A stretch of DNA of 64,000 bases, from the NCBI GenBank assembly GCA_023212695.1, contig JALCCG010000056.1, forward strand, positions 1 through 64,000, read 5' to 3'. Of the stretch, positions 20,600 to 30,011 are shown one piece after another (position 1 is the stretch's first letter; each line of letters starts with the position of its first letter). The notes under the pieces were generated by a model, which saw only the letters and a list, made by a program, of their open reading frames with translations, did not search any database and was not told where the DNA came from. Source of the DNA: Sporisorium sorghi (taxonomy: Eukaryota; Basidiomycota; Ustilaginomycetes; Ustilaginales; Ustilaginaceae). Both the position numbers and the translations under genes were made by a program.

Positions 20600-21978
20600 T
20601 TATGCCTTCTTGGCGGGGGCGGCCTTCTTGGCGCTGGGCTTGGCAGCCTTTGGTTGGGTGGGAGCAAGAGGTTTGCGGGCAGGAGCGTCAGCCTAGATGT
20701 TCGTGAGACGAGACGAGACGAGACGAGGAAGGGCGGGATGTTGCGATCAGCGTCGGAGTGCAGACAAAGTCACGATGGCAAGCGCGACGACGATCGTGAC
20801 GACAAAGCGCAGCTCCGGCGCTTGAGAGAACATCAAGCTGCAATGAGACGTACCTTCTTGGCGGCAGGCTTCTTGGCCTTGGTGGCCGTTGACGAAGCGA
20901 CCTTCTTGGCAGCCGGCTTCTTGGCAGCAGTCTGAAGAGGGATCAAAACAGAAACAGGCGCGTAAGAGAGAGAAGAGAGAGCGCGTCAGTGATTTGGTCT
21001 CGTTGATGATGGCGACGAGCAGCAACGTGATGACGATGACGGTGACGAGCAAGGTGATCGATGCCGAGGTGGGTCGTGCGTTGGGGGTTGAAGGAGGGAG
21101 CCAGCGATGCGCAGTACGCGCTGGGAAAATCGAAAAAATAATTTCCCCCCCCCCTCCTCGCATCCATCCGCCTCGACCCGACTTGGCCCGGTCAACGATG
21201 ATGATGTTGATGATGACGGTGACAACATACCTTCTTGGCAGCGGGCTTCTTGGCAGCAGCAGCAGCAGGCTTCTTGGCGGCGACCTTCTTGGCAGCGGCG
21301 GGCTTCTTGACGGCAGCGGGCTTCTTCTCGGCCTTGGCCTTGGGGGCGAGCTTGACCTTGCCCGAGGGGCCCTTGGGGAGGACGAAGGTCTTCTTCTCGG
21401 CGCCGCGGGTGATGGCCTGGTTGACGCGCGTGTTGAAGCTGGCCTCGGAGCCCTTGGCGGTCTCGGGGTGGTGAGACTGGATGTACTTCTTGATGGTGGC
21501 ACGACCGATACCAGCACGGGCCTCGGCGGGGTGAGCAAGGATGGCCTCCTTGATCATGGCCTGTGAAGAGCAAACGCGACACGACGGGCAGGCAGGCACA
21601 GCGAGAAGCAGACAGCGACAGCGACGGAGTGGAAGACGAGGTGAGTCAGTCAGATGTCATGAGTCCCGTCACGAGGTAGGAGCCATCGAGAGCGAGGTGC
21701 GCGCCAGCAAATTTTTTTTTTTTTTCGCGGATGATACCACTCGAGACGCGCGTCTCCTTGGTCCATCCATCCGAAATGATAGACGACACAGTCCGAATCG
21801 CGTCGACTGAGCTAGCAATGCGCAAAGCTATGCATGCGCGTCACACTCGCTGATACGATGGCATCCATGATAGTCAAAAGCAGACTCGATGATATCAACT
21901 TACCTCGTAGGAGACGCTCGTGCCGGCGGCCTTCTTGGTGGCGGCCTTCTTGGCGGTGGGCTTGGCGGCGGCAGACAT
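20600..21978 (-). CDS. Linker histone H1 (four exons)
   Basis: H1 binds linker DNA at the nucleosome entry-exit site and compacts chromatin. Exons on the minus strand are 21978-21904, 21560-21231, 20931-20854 and 20692-20600, giving 191 residues. All three introns (343, 299 and 161 nt) have GT..AG ends (GTAAGT, GTATGT, GTACGT donors) and lie in phase 0. The winged-helix domain spans about residues 21-95 (SYEAMIKEAILAHPAEARAG, IGRATIKKYIQSHH, SFNTRVNQAITRG). The tail is Lys/Ala/Pro-rich with KKPAAKK repeats. The short N-terminal arm (MSAAAKPTAKKAATKKAAG) is basic. It is the most intron-rich gene in a window of mostly intronless genes. The splice model is read by eye, but every junction keeps the frame. 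Confidence 0.92.
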
Positions 21979-22292
21979 TGTTGGTATGGAAGTGTTGTTG
22001 ACGACGGTGTCGAGCAAGAGTGTTGGGTGAAGAGTGTTGTTGTTGGTGGTGGTGGTGTCGAAGACGGAAAGTCTTGAGGATGCAAGTTGATTGAGAGTAG
22101 AGATGGTGGTGGAAGGGAGGAAAGAGGGGAGAGAGGAGAGGGAGGGAGAAGGGAGAGCGCGACAAGTGGGCGGCTTAATGGGAGCAGGACTCAAACTGGC
22201 TCGGGAGCTGCTGATTGCAATTGTCCCAGATTTTTCCCCTGTCAAGCGTTGCATTCACTGGCTCAGTCAGTCGAATGCAGCCAGTCCCGTCA

Positions 22293-22325
<33 letters not shown>

Positions 22326-24511
22326 GCAGTGCGATTGACTGACTGACCGACTGACGAGGAGAGGGAAAAGCAACACAGCAAAGAGGGCGCGTCCCTGCCT
22401 AAGCTTGGGAGGAAAAGGCGCAGAAAAAGGCGGCCCCGCTTGCACGCTGCGACATTTTGGCAATTCTGGGTCTCGCATTTTTCGTGCCTCGGTCTCTCGT
22501 CGTGATCGTCTCTCAACTGCTTCAGATCGCGATGCACTCGTGGCTGCTCCTGTAGATGCTCGAGACGCGCTGACTGTGGCTGAGCCTTTTGAGCCTGCGA
22601 GCTGCGTTGTTCACGACGCGCTTGTTATGTAAGGTCATGTCAACAACGCTCAGCATCAACAGTGCTACAGTAGCTTTGATATGACTTTCTCTTGGCTCGT
22701 GGTCAGCCATGGCACGCGCGCGATCCGCCATGCTGCAGCATACAAAGCTATCAAGCATGCAATCTCGTTTGCAGCCGTTGCATGGTATTGCCATGCCCCT
22801 TGGTTCTTGACCATGCTTCAGAGCTTCTGTCCTCGCCACCTCTCAAAGCAAAGCGATGAGCTGAGCGTCCGTTCTGAAAGGTCTTCGAGATGGGCTTCAG
22901 CTAACAATGGCCGGTCACCCCCGCCAGCTCGCGGCTCGATCAAAGTCGACGTCGACCCTTTTCCTTGCATGGAACGCCGTCCCGCCGAGATCAGATGCAC
23001 GCCGCTCGTGGTTTTTTTGTTTTTTTTTTTTTTTTTTTTTTTTTTTTCCTTTGCCTTTCTCCTCAACCTCTTCTTGCTCAAGAGCTCGTCGTCATCCTTT
23101 CCTGGATGTGCATGAACCCCAAAACCATGTTGGTAGATCGTCCTGCTTCGACCGCGCCAGTCCAAAGGGTCCTCTGCCGCAGTTCGGTGCCCCTCCTCGT
23201 CCGCTGCCGTTGCTGCATGCTGGTCGTCGCTAGAAGACCGCTTCATTTTGTGTGTGCATGCCCGCCACGTTCAGCATGCATCCTCTGCTATACAGCCTGC
23301 TGCGTTGACAAGTGAATGTGGCAGTGTCCGACCAAGCACCCCTGAACCTTGCACACGACGATAACGTGTGTGCGACCAGACAGGCTTTCGCGCTCGCTCG
23401 CTCGCTCGCGCCCAAAAAAATCTGGATGCCGCTTTATGCGCAGATGCGTGCAGCTTGTCAAAATCGCGCTGGTTGATCATCGAAAACAGCTTCCTTCACG
23501 TCACTCTGCCTTCTGACCCCTTCTACTCAATCTGAGCGACAGATTGAGCGACATGAATCGAAAGCTGAGATGTTCAGCTCCCCAACGAACTTGCTCTGGC
23601 TGCTCAAGTACGTGTTGATGGATAGCAACAAGCCAACAAAGACGAAGCTCTGGCGCGGTCTGAGGCTCGTCGGCAAGACGTGTATCTCCACCTCGGCAAC
23701 CTCGGAAGGCCCTCAAGGTGGGTTCCACACCCAGAAAAGATTTCCCTCACAGAAAAAAAAAAAAAAAAAAAAAAAAAAAGGCGTGCCTTTGTTAGCTTTC
23801 TCTCTCATCCACCTCGAGAGTTGGAAAAACAAGGCTTTCTCTCGCCAGCAACAGTCGCCGCTGCTCCTCAGTCCATCTTCCATTCAGACCATTGCAGCTC
23901 GTCGCACGCTTCTTCAGCTTTAGCTTCAGTTCGATTCGAAATGACAGTCAAGGAGACATTCAAGACAATGTGCAGAGAGGTGTCTCGAGGCAGTGCAATT
24001 TGGGAAAAGGTCAAGGTTGAATGCCCTCAGAAAAACTGCGTGCGCACTGAGCGTGATTTCGCGTTGGAGTGGCGAGAGAGAGAGAGAGAGAGAGCGCACC
24101 TGAAATTATTCCGTGCCGTGCCGCGTTCGGTTTCTGATCTTGCAACAGGGACGAAGTTTCTCTGCCTTTGCAACGCCACTCCGTCCGATGGGCTTGGCAT
24201 CCAGCTTTGCCAGCTTTGCGCTTCATCGACCATCTTCCAGAAAAGAGTCATGAGGCGGAACCATGCATGCATAGCGTCGAGCGTGATTGAATGAGACCGC
24301 CGGTCGCATCCTGTGCAGTTGGCGGATCGGTGCCAATCGTCCGATGCTCTTCCCTCGAAGCAAAGGATCGGGCGAGTCTACATCCTTCAAACGGATACAG
24401 ACCTGCATGGCCTCTCGTTTGGCAGATTGCCGTTTAAGACGATGCAATCTTCCATCATCCGTTCGAGTTGCTCGTCTTGCCGCCTTTGCGACGGAACAAC
24501 GACAATCGGTA
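21979..24511. other. H1 promoter and repeat-rich spacer
   Basis: It contains a (GT)15 tract at 22295-22324, a T-run at 23020-23047, an A-run at 23753-23779 and (GA)n at 24074-24094. Frames crossing these runs encode poly-Phe or poly-Lys and are not credible genes. Confidence 0.5.
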
Positions 24512-24793
24512 TCAACCTCGTTTTGGCCTTGGCACTTGAATCGACTGAGCTGTGCCATCCCTGCGCACGGTCGTCGTCGTCGTTGCTGTTGTCGCCTCGC
24601 TAAGTGCACCGCTCATCGACGACTGGGGTGTTGATGTGCGAGGAGCATCCTGTCGCTGACGCTGCCATTCGCGATCCTTGGCTTGCAGCTCCTTGGCGCT
24701 CACTCGTTGGCTGGGATCCAGCGTCGCCACCCCACCAGCGGGCACCAGCAGCGAGCGAGGTGTACAGGCGCACGTTCGTCCCGGTTCGCCCAT
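24512..24793 (-). CDS. Possible small hypothetical protein, 93 residues
   Basis: A short frame from an ATG at 24793 has gene-like codon choice and an amphipathic charged middle (SAKELQAKDREWQRQRQ), then a Thr-rich tail ending in a basic PRPKRG. It resembles no family I know. It lies 100 bp downstream of the 5S rRNA gene on the same strand, so it would need a promoter overlapping the 5S gene. It could also be an exon of a longer spliced gene or chance. Confidence 0.3.
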   Translation of the reverse strand: MGEPGRTCACTPRSLLVPAGGVATLDPSQRVSAKELQAKDREWQRQRQDAPRTSTPQSSMSGALSEATTATTTTTVRRDGTAQSIQVPRPKRG

Positions 24794-24893
24794 GATAGAG
24801 GTCACTCTAAACAGAGAATTGAACCGAGATTGATGTGAGGAAGAAGGAGGGTCCCCGTCTCTCTGTTCCAGGGTGCAGCAAAAAGGCAAAAGC

Positions 24894-25011
24894 AACTGCA
24901 GCACCTAGGATTCCCGCGTGGTCCCCCACCGCAGTACCGACTAGGCGATACCTTGCTTAACTTCGCAGATCGGACGGGATGCGGTGCTTTCGAGGTTCTA
25001 TGGCCGCAGAT
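24894..25011 (-). rRNA. 5S ribosomal RNA
   Basis: The minus-strand 118 nt match the universal 5S pattern: GGCCATA near the 5' end, GAAAGCACCGCATCCCGTCC, then GATCTGCGAAGTTAAGC (internal box A), a GGTGGGGGACCACGCGGGAA segment (box C region) and a 3' end GGTGCTGCAGTT. The two ends can pair as helix I (UCUGCGGC with GCUGCAG, allowing one G-U). T-rich termination signals for RNA polymerase III (TTTT, then TTTTT) follow within 20 nt. No other rRNA is nearby, so this is a dispersed copy outside an rDNA array. Confidence 0.93.
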
Positions 25012-25393
25012 GTGAGAAGGGTTTGAGTAAGCGATTATAGAGTGCACACTTTGTGAGATTGTTCCGCTCGCCAGGTGACACACGCTTATGTGGATGGATC
25101 TTTTTGGTGCCTCGAGCGCAGCAGGCTGGCAGGCTGGAAGACGCTCCGAAAGCGCGCCGACACTGAAAGTCCAACACAGACCACCTCGAGATCGACATTG
25201 TCGCATTCGAGAACATTTTTCGAGTTGCGACTGTCACCATCACCATCACTATCATACACCTGCTCAGCAGCATCCTACTCGGGACGACAACGCCGGCTTG
25301 ACTGACAACCTAACTAGGACCGCCCAGCAGCTGCCACGAAGACACACACACACACACACAGAGGCATTCAGCACTGCACGTTTTGACCGTACG

Positions 25394-26809
25394 ATGACCT
25401 CGCTCATCGCCATCGTCGACCTCAAGGGCAAGTCGCTCATCCAGCGCTCGTACCGCGATGACGTCTCGCCCTCTGCCGTCGAAAAGTTCCTGCCCCTCCT
25501 ACTCGACCTCGAGGAAGAAGCAGGTGGTAGCTCGGTCAGTCCATGCTTCTCGTCCGAGGGCGTCAACTACATGTTCATCCGACACAACAACCTCTACCTG
25601 CTCGCACTCTCACGGCGCAACTCGAACGCCGCCGAGGTGCTCATCTTCCTCCACAAGCTCGCCTCGGTGCTCGAGGAATACTTCAAGGAGCTTGAAGAAG
25701 AATCGATCCGCGACAACTTCGTTATCATCTACGAGCTGCTCGACGAGATGATGGACTTTGGCTATCCGCAGACGACCGAGTCCAAGATTTTGCAAGAGTA
25801 CATCACGCAGGAGTCGCACAAGCTCGAGGTGCAGGTGCGCCCGCCCATGGCGGTGACGAACGCTGTGTCGTGGCGATCCGAGGGTATTCGGTATCGCAAG
25901 AACGAGGTGTTTTTGGACGTGGTCGAGTCGGTCAACCTGCTGGTTAGCGCTAACGGCAACGTGGTGCGCAGCGAGATCTTGGGCGCGATCAAGATGAAGT
26001 GCTACCTCTCGGGCATGCCCGAACTGCGTCTTGGGTTGAACGACAAAGTCATGTTCGAAAACACCGGCCGGGCGGCCCGCGGCAAAGCCATCGAGATGGA
26101 GGATGTCAAGTTCCACCAGTGCGTGCGTCTCTCGCGCTTCGAAAACGACCGTACCATCTCCTTTATCCCGCCGGACGGCGAGTTCGAGCTGATGAGCTAC
26201 CGCCTCAGCACGCAGGTCAAGCCGCTCATCTGGGCCGAGGCCATCGTCGAGCGCCACGAGGGCAGCAGGATAGAGTTCATGGTCAAAGTCAAGGCGCAGT
26301 TCAAGCGCAGATCCACCGCCAACAACGTCGAGATCCACATCCCCGTTCCGGACGACGCCGACACGCCCAAGTTCAGAGCTGCGATCGGATCGGTTGTCTA
26401 TGCGCCCGAAAAGTCGGCCATGGTGTGGAAGATCAAGCAGCTCGGCGGTGGTAAGGAGTTTTTGATGCGCGCTCATTTTGGTTTGCCGAGCGTCAAGAGC
26501 GAGGACACGGTGGATCGACGCACGCCCATCAGCATCAAGTTTGAGATTCCTTATTTCACGGTTTCGGGCATCCAGGTGCGATACCTCAAGATTGTCGAAA
26601 AGTCGGGATACCAGGCTTTGCGTAAGTGTTGCTGTTTCGATGGAGAAGCAATGTTGAGAGAAGTGCAGAACGCTAACTGACGTCGTTGCTTTTGTCCTTC
26701 CTTTGACTTCGTAACAGCTTGGGTGCGATACATCACGCAGCACGGAGAATATGACCTTCGCACTCAGAGCGAGAAGCCATCAGCTCGACTGGCTCCCTTC
26801 TCGGCTTGA
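25394..26809 (+). CDS. APM1: AP-1 clathrin adaptor mu subunit
   Basis: The mu subunit of AP-1 binds Tyr-based sorting signals on cargo between the trans-Golgi and endosomes. Exons 25394-26621 and 26718-26809 (intron 96 nt, GTAAGT..AACAG) give 439 residues, the usual length. The N-terminal longin-like domain (about 1-140) includes NNLYLLALSRRNSNAAE and FVIIYELLDEMMDFGYPQTT. The mu-homology domain (about 165-439) starts at VSWRSEGIRYRKNEVFLDV and ends in VEKSGYQALPWVRYITQHG once spliced, the AP-1-type ending. Reading through the intron would replace that ending with an unrelated tail, which supports the splice. A strong CA-repeat leader lies just before the ATG. Confidence 0.95.
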
Positions 26810-27058
26810 TCGAGTCTGCAACTTGATATGCCGTGCTTGTCTTTTGTCACATCCTCCATTCGACACTCAGAGAATCATACCATCACATCGACCAGTCTTC
26901 GGGCACGTGCAATGAAGGTTCCTACACCGAGGTGGGTGGTGGCTCATGAGAGCGGCCCCCTTCTACATGATCATTCGAAGCGTTTTATCTTGCTCAGATC
27001 AGCGCGGCAGCAACGGAATCACCCTCCTCAGCATGAAGCGATTAACGATTCCACATTA

Positions 27059-27090
<32 letters not shown>

Positions 27091-27191
27091 ATCGTGCATC
27101 CATCCATTGCATCTGCTTTGCCTCTCAAAGCGTGGGAGCATTGAGATCGATATCCTTCAACTCGCCCGCTCCCCTGAAGCTCTGCAAAATC
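26810..27191. other. 3' spacer with A30 tract
   Basis: Convergent 3' ends of AP-1 mu and the decarboxylase. An uninterrupted run of 30 A spans 27060-27089. No gene is seen. Confidence 0.5.
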
Positions 27192-27653
27192 TTAGCCTGG
27201 GTCGTTCAGGATATGCCTGTCCGTCTGCTTCCCAATCTCGGCCAGCGCTCTCCACCGCTCAAAGTCCTCCTGATTCCTCTTATCCCCATGCGCCTTCTCC
27301 GGGAACTCCCAATGGCCCTTACTAAAGTTCAACATGGTCGTGATTTTGCCCTCCTTGATGTCGTACACCAGCGAGCACGTGGTGCCGGTCTCTTCGAGCC
27401 AGTTGCACTGCCACAGCTCGCCGGGGCGGATGCACTGGTAGTCGGCGGTCTGGTAGTTGAGCCTGCCTGCCATAGGGCCGCCGTGGATCGCGTAGACGAT
27501 GCGGTCGGCGGAGCGGAACCACATCTCGTAGCGCCATTTTTCGGGGGCGCCGGTCTCGGGGTTCTCGGCGTCGTAGTCGTATAGCAGATGCAGGTTCTCG
27601 ATGTCCTCGGCGAAGGCGCGTGCCACGGAGGCGTCGTTGCGTGGCCAGAGCAT
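27192..27653 (-). CDS. Phenolic acid decarboxylase
   Basis: The enzyme removes CO2 from hydroxycinnamic acids such as p-coumaric and ferulic acid, giving vinylphenols; it needs no cofactor and is cytosolic. The 153-residue product is near the 160-180 of bacterial PadC proteins. All four catalytic residues known from Bacillus PadC have counterparts: the YxY pair (Tyr25, Tyr27 in LLYDYD), Arg64 (GGPMAGR) and Glu87 (NWLEETG). The spacing from Arg to Glu is the same as in PadC, with about nine extra residues between the Tyr pair and Arg. The core strand RYEMWFRSADRIVYAIHGG also fits. The ATG at 27653 is the natural start; an upstream extension is Pro/Ser-rich and not family-like. A role in detoxifying plant phenolics is inferred. 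The gene diverges from CFD1. Confidence 0.88.
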   Translation of the reverse strand: MLWPRNDASVARAFAEDIENLHLLYDYDAENPETGAPEKWRYEMWFRSADRIVYAIHGGPMAGRLNYQTADYQCIRPGELWQCNWLEETGTTCSLVYDIKEGKITTMLNFSKGHWEFPEKAHGDKRNQEDFERWRALAEIGKQTDRHILNDPG

Positions 27654-28477
27654 GGTGGATTGTGGGCAAAAGTGTGGGTGTGAGGAGGGGTCGGGTGAAG
27701 GTGTGCCTTGCGCAGAGTGGACTCGCAAAGGTTATTAGAGGAGTAGGGACAGTGACGAAGAGCGAGGTATATATATGCCTTCTCACAAGCAGCTCGCCGT
27801 GAAGACCAACGAGGAAGACCGGAAACGACGGCTAACCTAGACAGCGATAGCCATCCCCCTTCAGCAGGGCCAGTAAGCACAATCCCAGAACCGGCTGACC
27901 GTCCGCTACCGCCTTGAAGACTAAAGCATTTCTTTACCGTCCTTCCAGCAGAATTTGGAACCAAAGAAGGCCTCATTGGAAGCGATCTACGCATTCCGAA
28001 GCGGTCGGCATTTGCTGTTCTTCCATCATGACCGAGGTGCGTCATGCTGCACACCTTCCGACCACGTGGCAGCTTCAAACGCACGAAAAAGCGCAGCCTC
28101 CGCGCGGGGGTTGACTCTGCAAGCCTGATTGACACGTACGATAGAAGCTCTAAGACGATGTCATGGTTTCGCGTTCGCCATATGGGTTTCAAACTGTTGG
28201 CGTTAGCGAGTGATACAGCGGAGTGTGGTGTGCGCGATGGCGATGGTGCTTCGGACAATGATCTCCGTTGTCGGGGGATGGTGGTTGGTGGTGTTGGCGA
28301 GTGTTGGGGAGCGGTGAGCCGGAGATTAAGCTGGATCGGGGGGCCGATTGCAAGATCGCGACTCCACACTCGAGAAGAAAAAGTTGATAACCCACACGAC
28401 TCAGCTCCTCGTTCCACCCGACCTCACCATCACCATCACCCTCACCTGTCGTCCACACAGCAGCGGCTCTGGTCAAA
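27654..28477. other. Divergent promoter, decarboxylase and CFD1
   Basis: An 824 bp region with the TATA element above. A CACCAT repeat lies just before the CFD1 ATG. No other gene is seen. Confidence 0.5.
27768..27776 (-). promoter_or_regulatory. TATA box of the phenolic acid decarboxylase
   Basis: An ATATATATA element lies 115 bp upstream of the ATG on the coding strand. Few other genes here show such a clear TATA, which would suit an inducible gene. Inferred from sequence only. Confidence 0.4.
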
Positions 28478-29548
28478 ATGAGCGCCGCCCCCTCCACCTC
28501 CGCCATCTCACCCTCAGCCTCGCACCTCGGTGCAGACCCCAAGATCGTGCGTCGTCTCTCTTCGGTCTCTAACATCATCCTCGTGCTCTCGGGCAAGGGC
28601 GGCGTGGGCAAGTCGTCCGTATCCGCGCAGCTCGCTCTGTCGCTCTCCTCCACCCTGCTCCCGGGTCTCGACCGCACTGCACGCGTGGGGATTCTGGACA
28701 TCGACCTCACCGGCCCGTCGATCCCACGCATGCTCGGGCTCGACGGCGCCAGCGTGCGGCAAAGCACGGACGGCTGGGTGCCTGTGTACACCGACGCCTC
28801 GCAGTCGCTCGCCGTCATGTCCGTCGGCTTCCTTTTGCGGGGTAAGAACGATTCGGTCGTGTGGAGGGGGCCGAAGAAGAACGCTATGATCAAGCAGTTC
28901 CTCGGCGACGTCAGGTGGGGGCAGTTGGACTATTTGGTCATCGACACCCCACCGGGGACCAGCGATGAGCATATAAGCATCCTCGAGTACCTCTGCACGT
29001 TCAACCCGGCCGCGGTGATGGTGACGACTCCTCAGGCGGTATCCCTCGCGGACAATCTGAGGAGTTTGGATTTCTGCAGGAAGACGCAGCTCCCCGTGCT
29101 GGGGCTGGTGGAAAACATGTCTGGCTACATTTGCCCGCATTGCAAGGACTGCACGAACGTGTGGGGGAAGGGCGGCGGCGAGGCGCTGGCCAAGAGGGAG
29201 GGGATAAGATTCTTGGGGAGGATCCCGATCGATCCGGGCCTGGTGCGCGTGCTGGACGATGCGAAGGAGGACGCGGCACAGCTGGTGCTCGAGCATCGTC
29301 TCCAGCAAACGTCATTACAGCAGCCGGAGGAGGCGATTCACCAGCCACTCCAGCCAGCAAGTGCGAGCGAGGACACACACTCCCTGACGCCAGCAGGCAC
29401 CATGCTGTCGAGATCAACAATACAGCGCTACAAGCAGAGTCTCACGTTCCCGATCTTCCAGGAGATTACGGATCAGATTCGCGATCTTGCACAGAAGCAC
29501 AAGCTCGAGTCGAGTCCGGCTGCACATGCGCCTGTGCCTGCAGCGTAG
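28478..29548 (+). CDS. CFD1: Cytosolic Fe-S cluster assembly ATPase Cfd1 (NUBP2)
   Basis: Cfd1 and Nbp35 form the cytosolic scaffold that builds 4Fe-4S clusters for nuclear and cytosolic proteins. The 356-residue product has the deviant Walker A GKGGVGKS at residues 39-46, [16 protein letters not shown] near 71-85, [12 protein letters not shown] near 154-164 and the cluster-bridging CPHC at 219-222. It lacks the four-Cys N-terminal extension of Nbp35, which points to Cfd1. A Gln/Ser/Thr-rich insert of about 60 residues (about 270-330) sits before the last helix ([19 protein letters not shown]) and is absent from most homologues. The context of the ATG (CAAAATGAGC) is good. Confidence 0.95.
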   Translation: MSAAPSTSAISPSASHLGADPKIVRRLSSVSNIILVLSGKGGVGKSSVSAQLALSLSSTLLPGLDRTARVGILDIDLTGPSIPRMLGLDGASVRQSTDGWVPVYTDASQSLAVMSVGFLLRGKNDSVVWRGPKKNAMIKQFLGDVRWGQLDYLVIDTPPGTSDEHISILEYLCTFNPAAVMVTTPQAVSLADNLRSLDFCRKTQLPVLGLVENMSGYICPHCKDCTNVWGKGGGEALAKREGIRFLGRIPIDPGLVRVLDDAKEDAAQLVLEHRLQQTSLQQPEEAIHQPLQPASASEDTHSLTPAGTMLSRSTIQRYKQSLTFPIFQEITDQIRDLAQKHKLESSPAAHAPVPAA

Positions 29549-30011
29549 TCGTCGTAGATGCACCCCGGTCGACTTTGTCAATTCGCACGACTTGCATGTC
29601 TCTTTGTGCGCGTGTCGCTGCGTGTCGCTGTTTGTGGTTCTGGACTGAGATTTACAAGCCCCGAAGGACATGGGATGGGGATTGACAAGTGCATGTGAAT
29701 GGAAGCGGTACTGGTACAAGATGTGAATGCGAGCATGAGCAACGTGTGTACGGGAAAGAAGGTCTTGGGAGAACAGAGCGACAGTCGATCGCTGAGGACT
29801 TTTTTTGGAGGAGAAAAGGTGCAAACGAATGGATGCATGTGTGCAAAAAGGAAAGAAGGAAAAGGCATTGTCCTGCAGCATGCGAGCTGAACTGAGCTGC
29901 TTTTGCAAGTCTCGGAAGACCCGATTGATACAGATGCGGCGTAGTGGAAGGGTCCCGGTATTAGTGTGACTGCAGCGAGCGAGCGATGCATGCTCTCAGA
30001 GTTTTGAGCGA
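29549..30011. other. Convergent 3' spacer
   Basis: 3' regions of CFD1 and the membrane protein. No gene or notable repeat is seen. Confidence 0.45.

Noticed and set aside
20940..21230. Hydrophobic reading of H1 intron 2 as a membrane protein
   Set aside because: It is bounded by good splice sites that join the H1 tail in frame; hydrophobicity reflects its base composition.
22907..23315. Frames with long poly-Phe or poly-Lys
   Set aside because: They only read through A/T runs; the same applies near 23750, 27060, 32910, 54320 and 58090.
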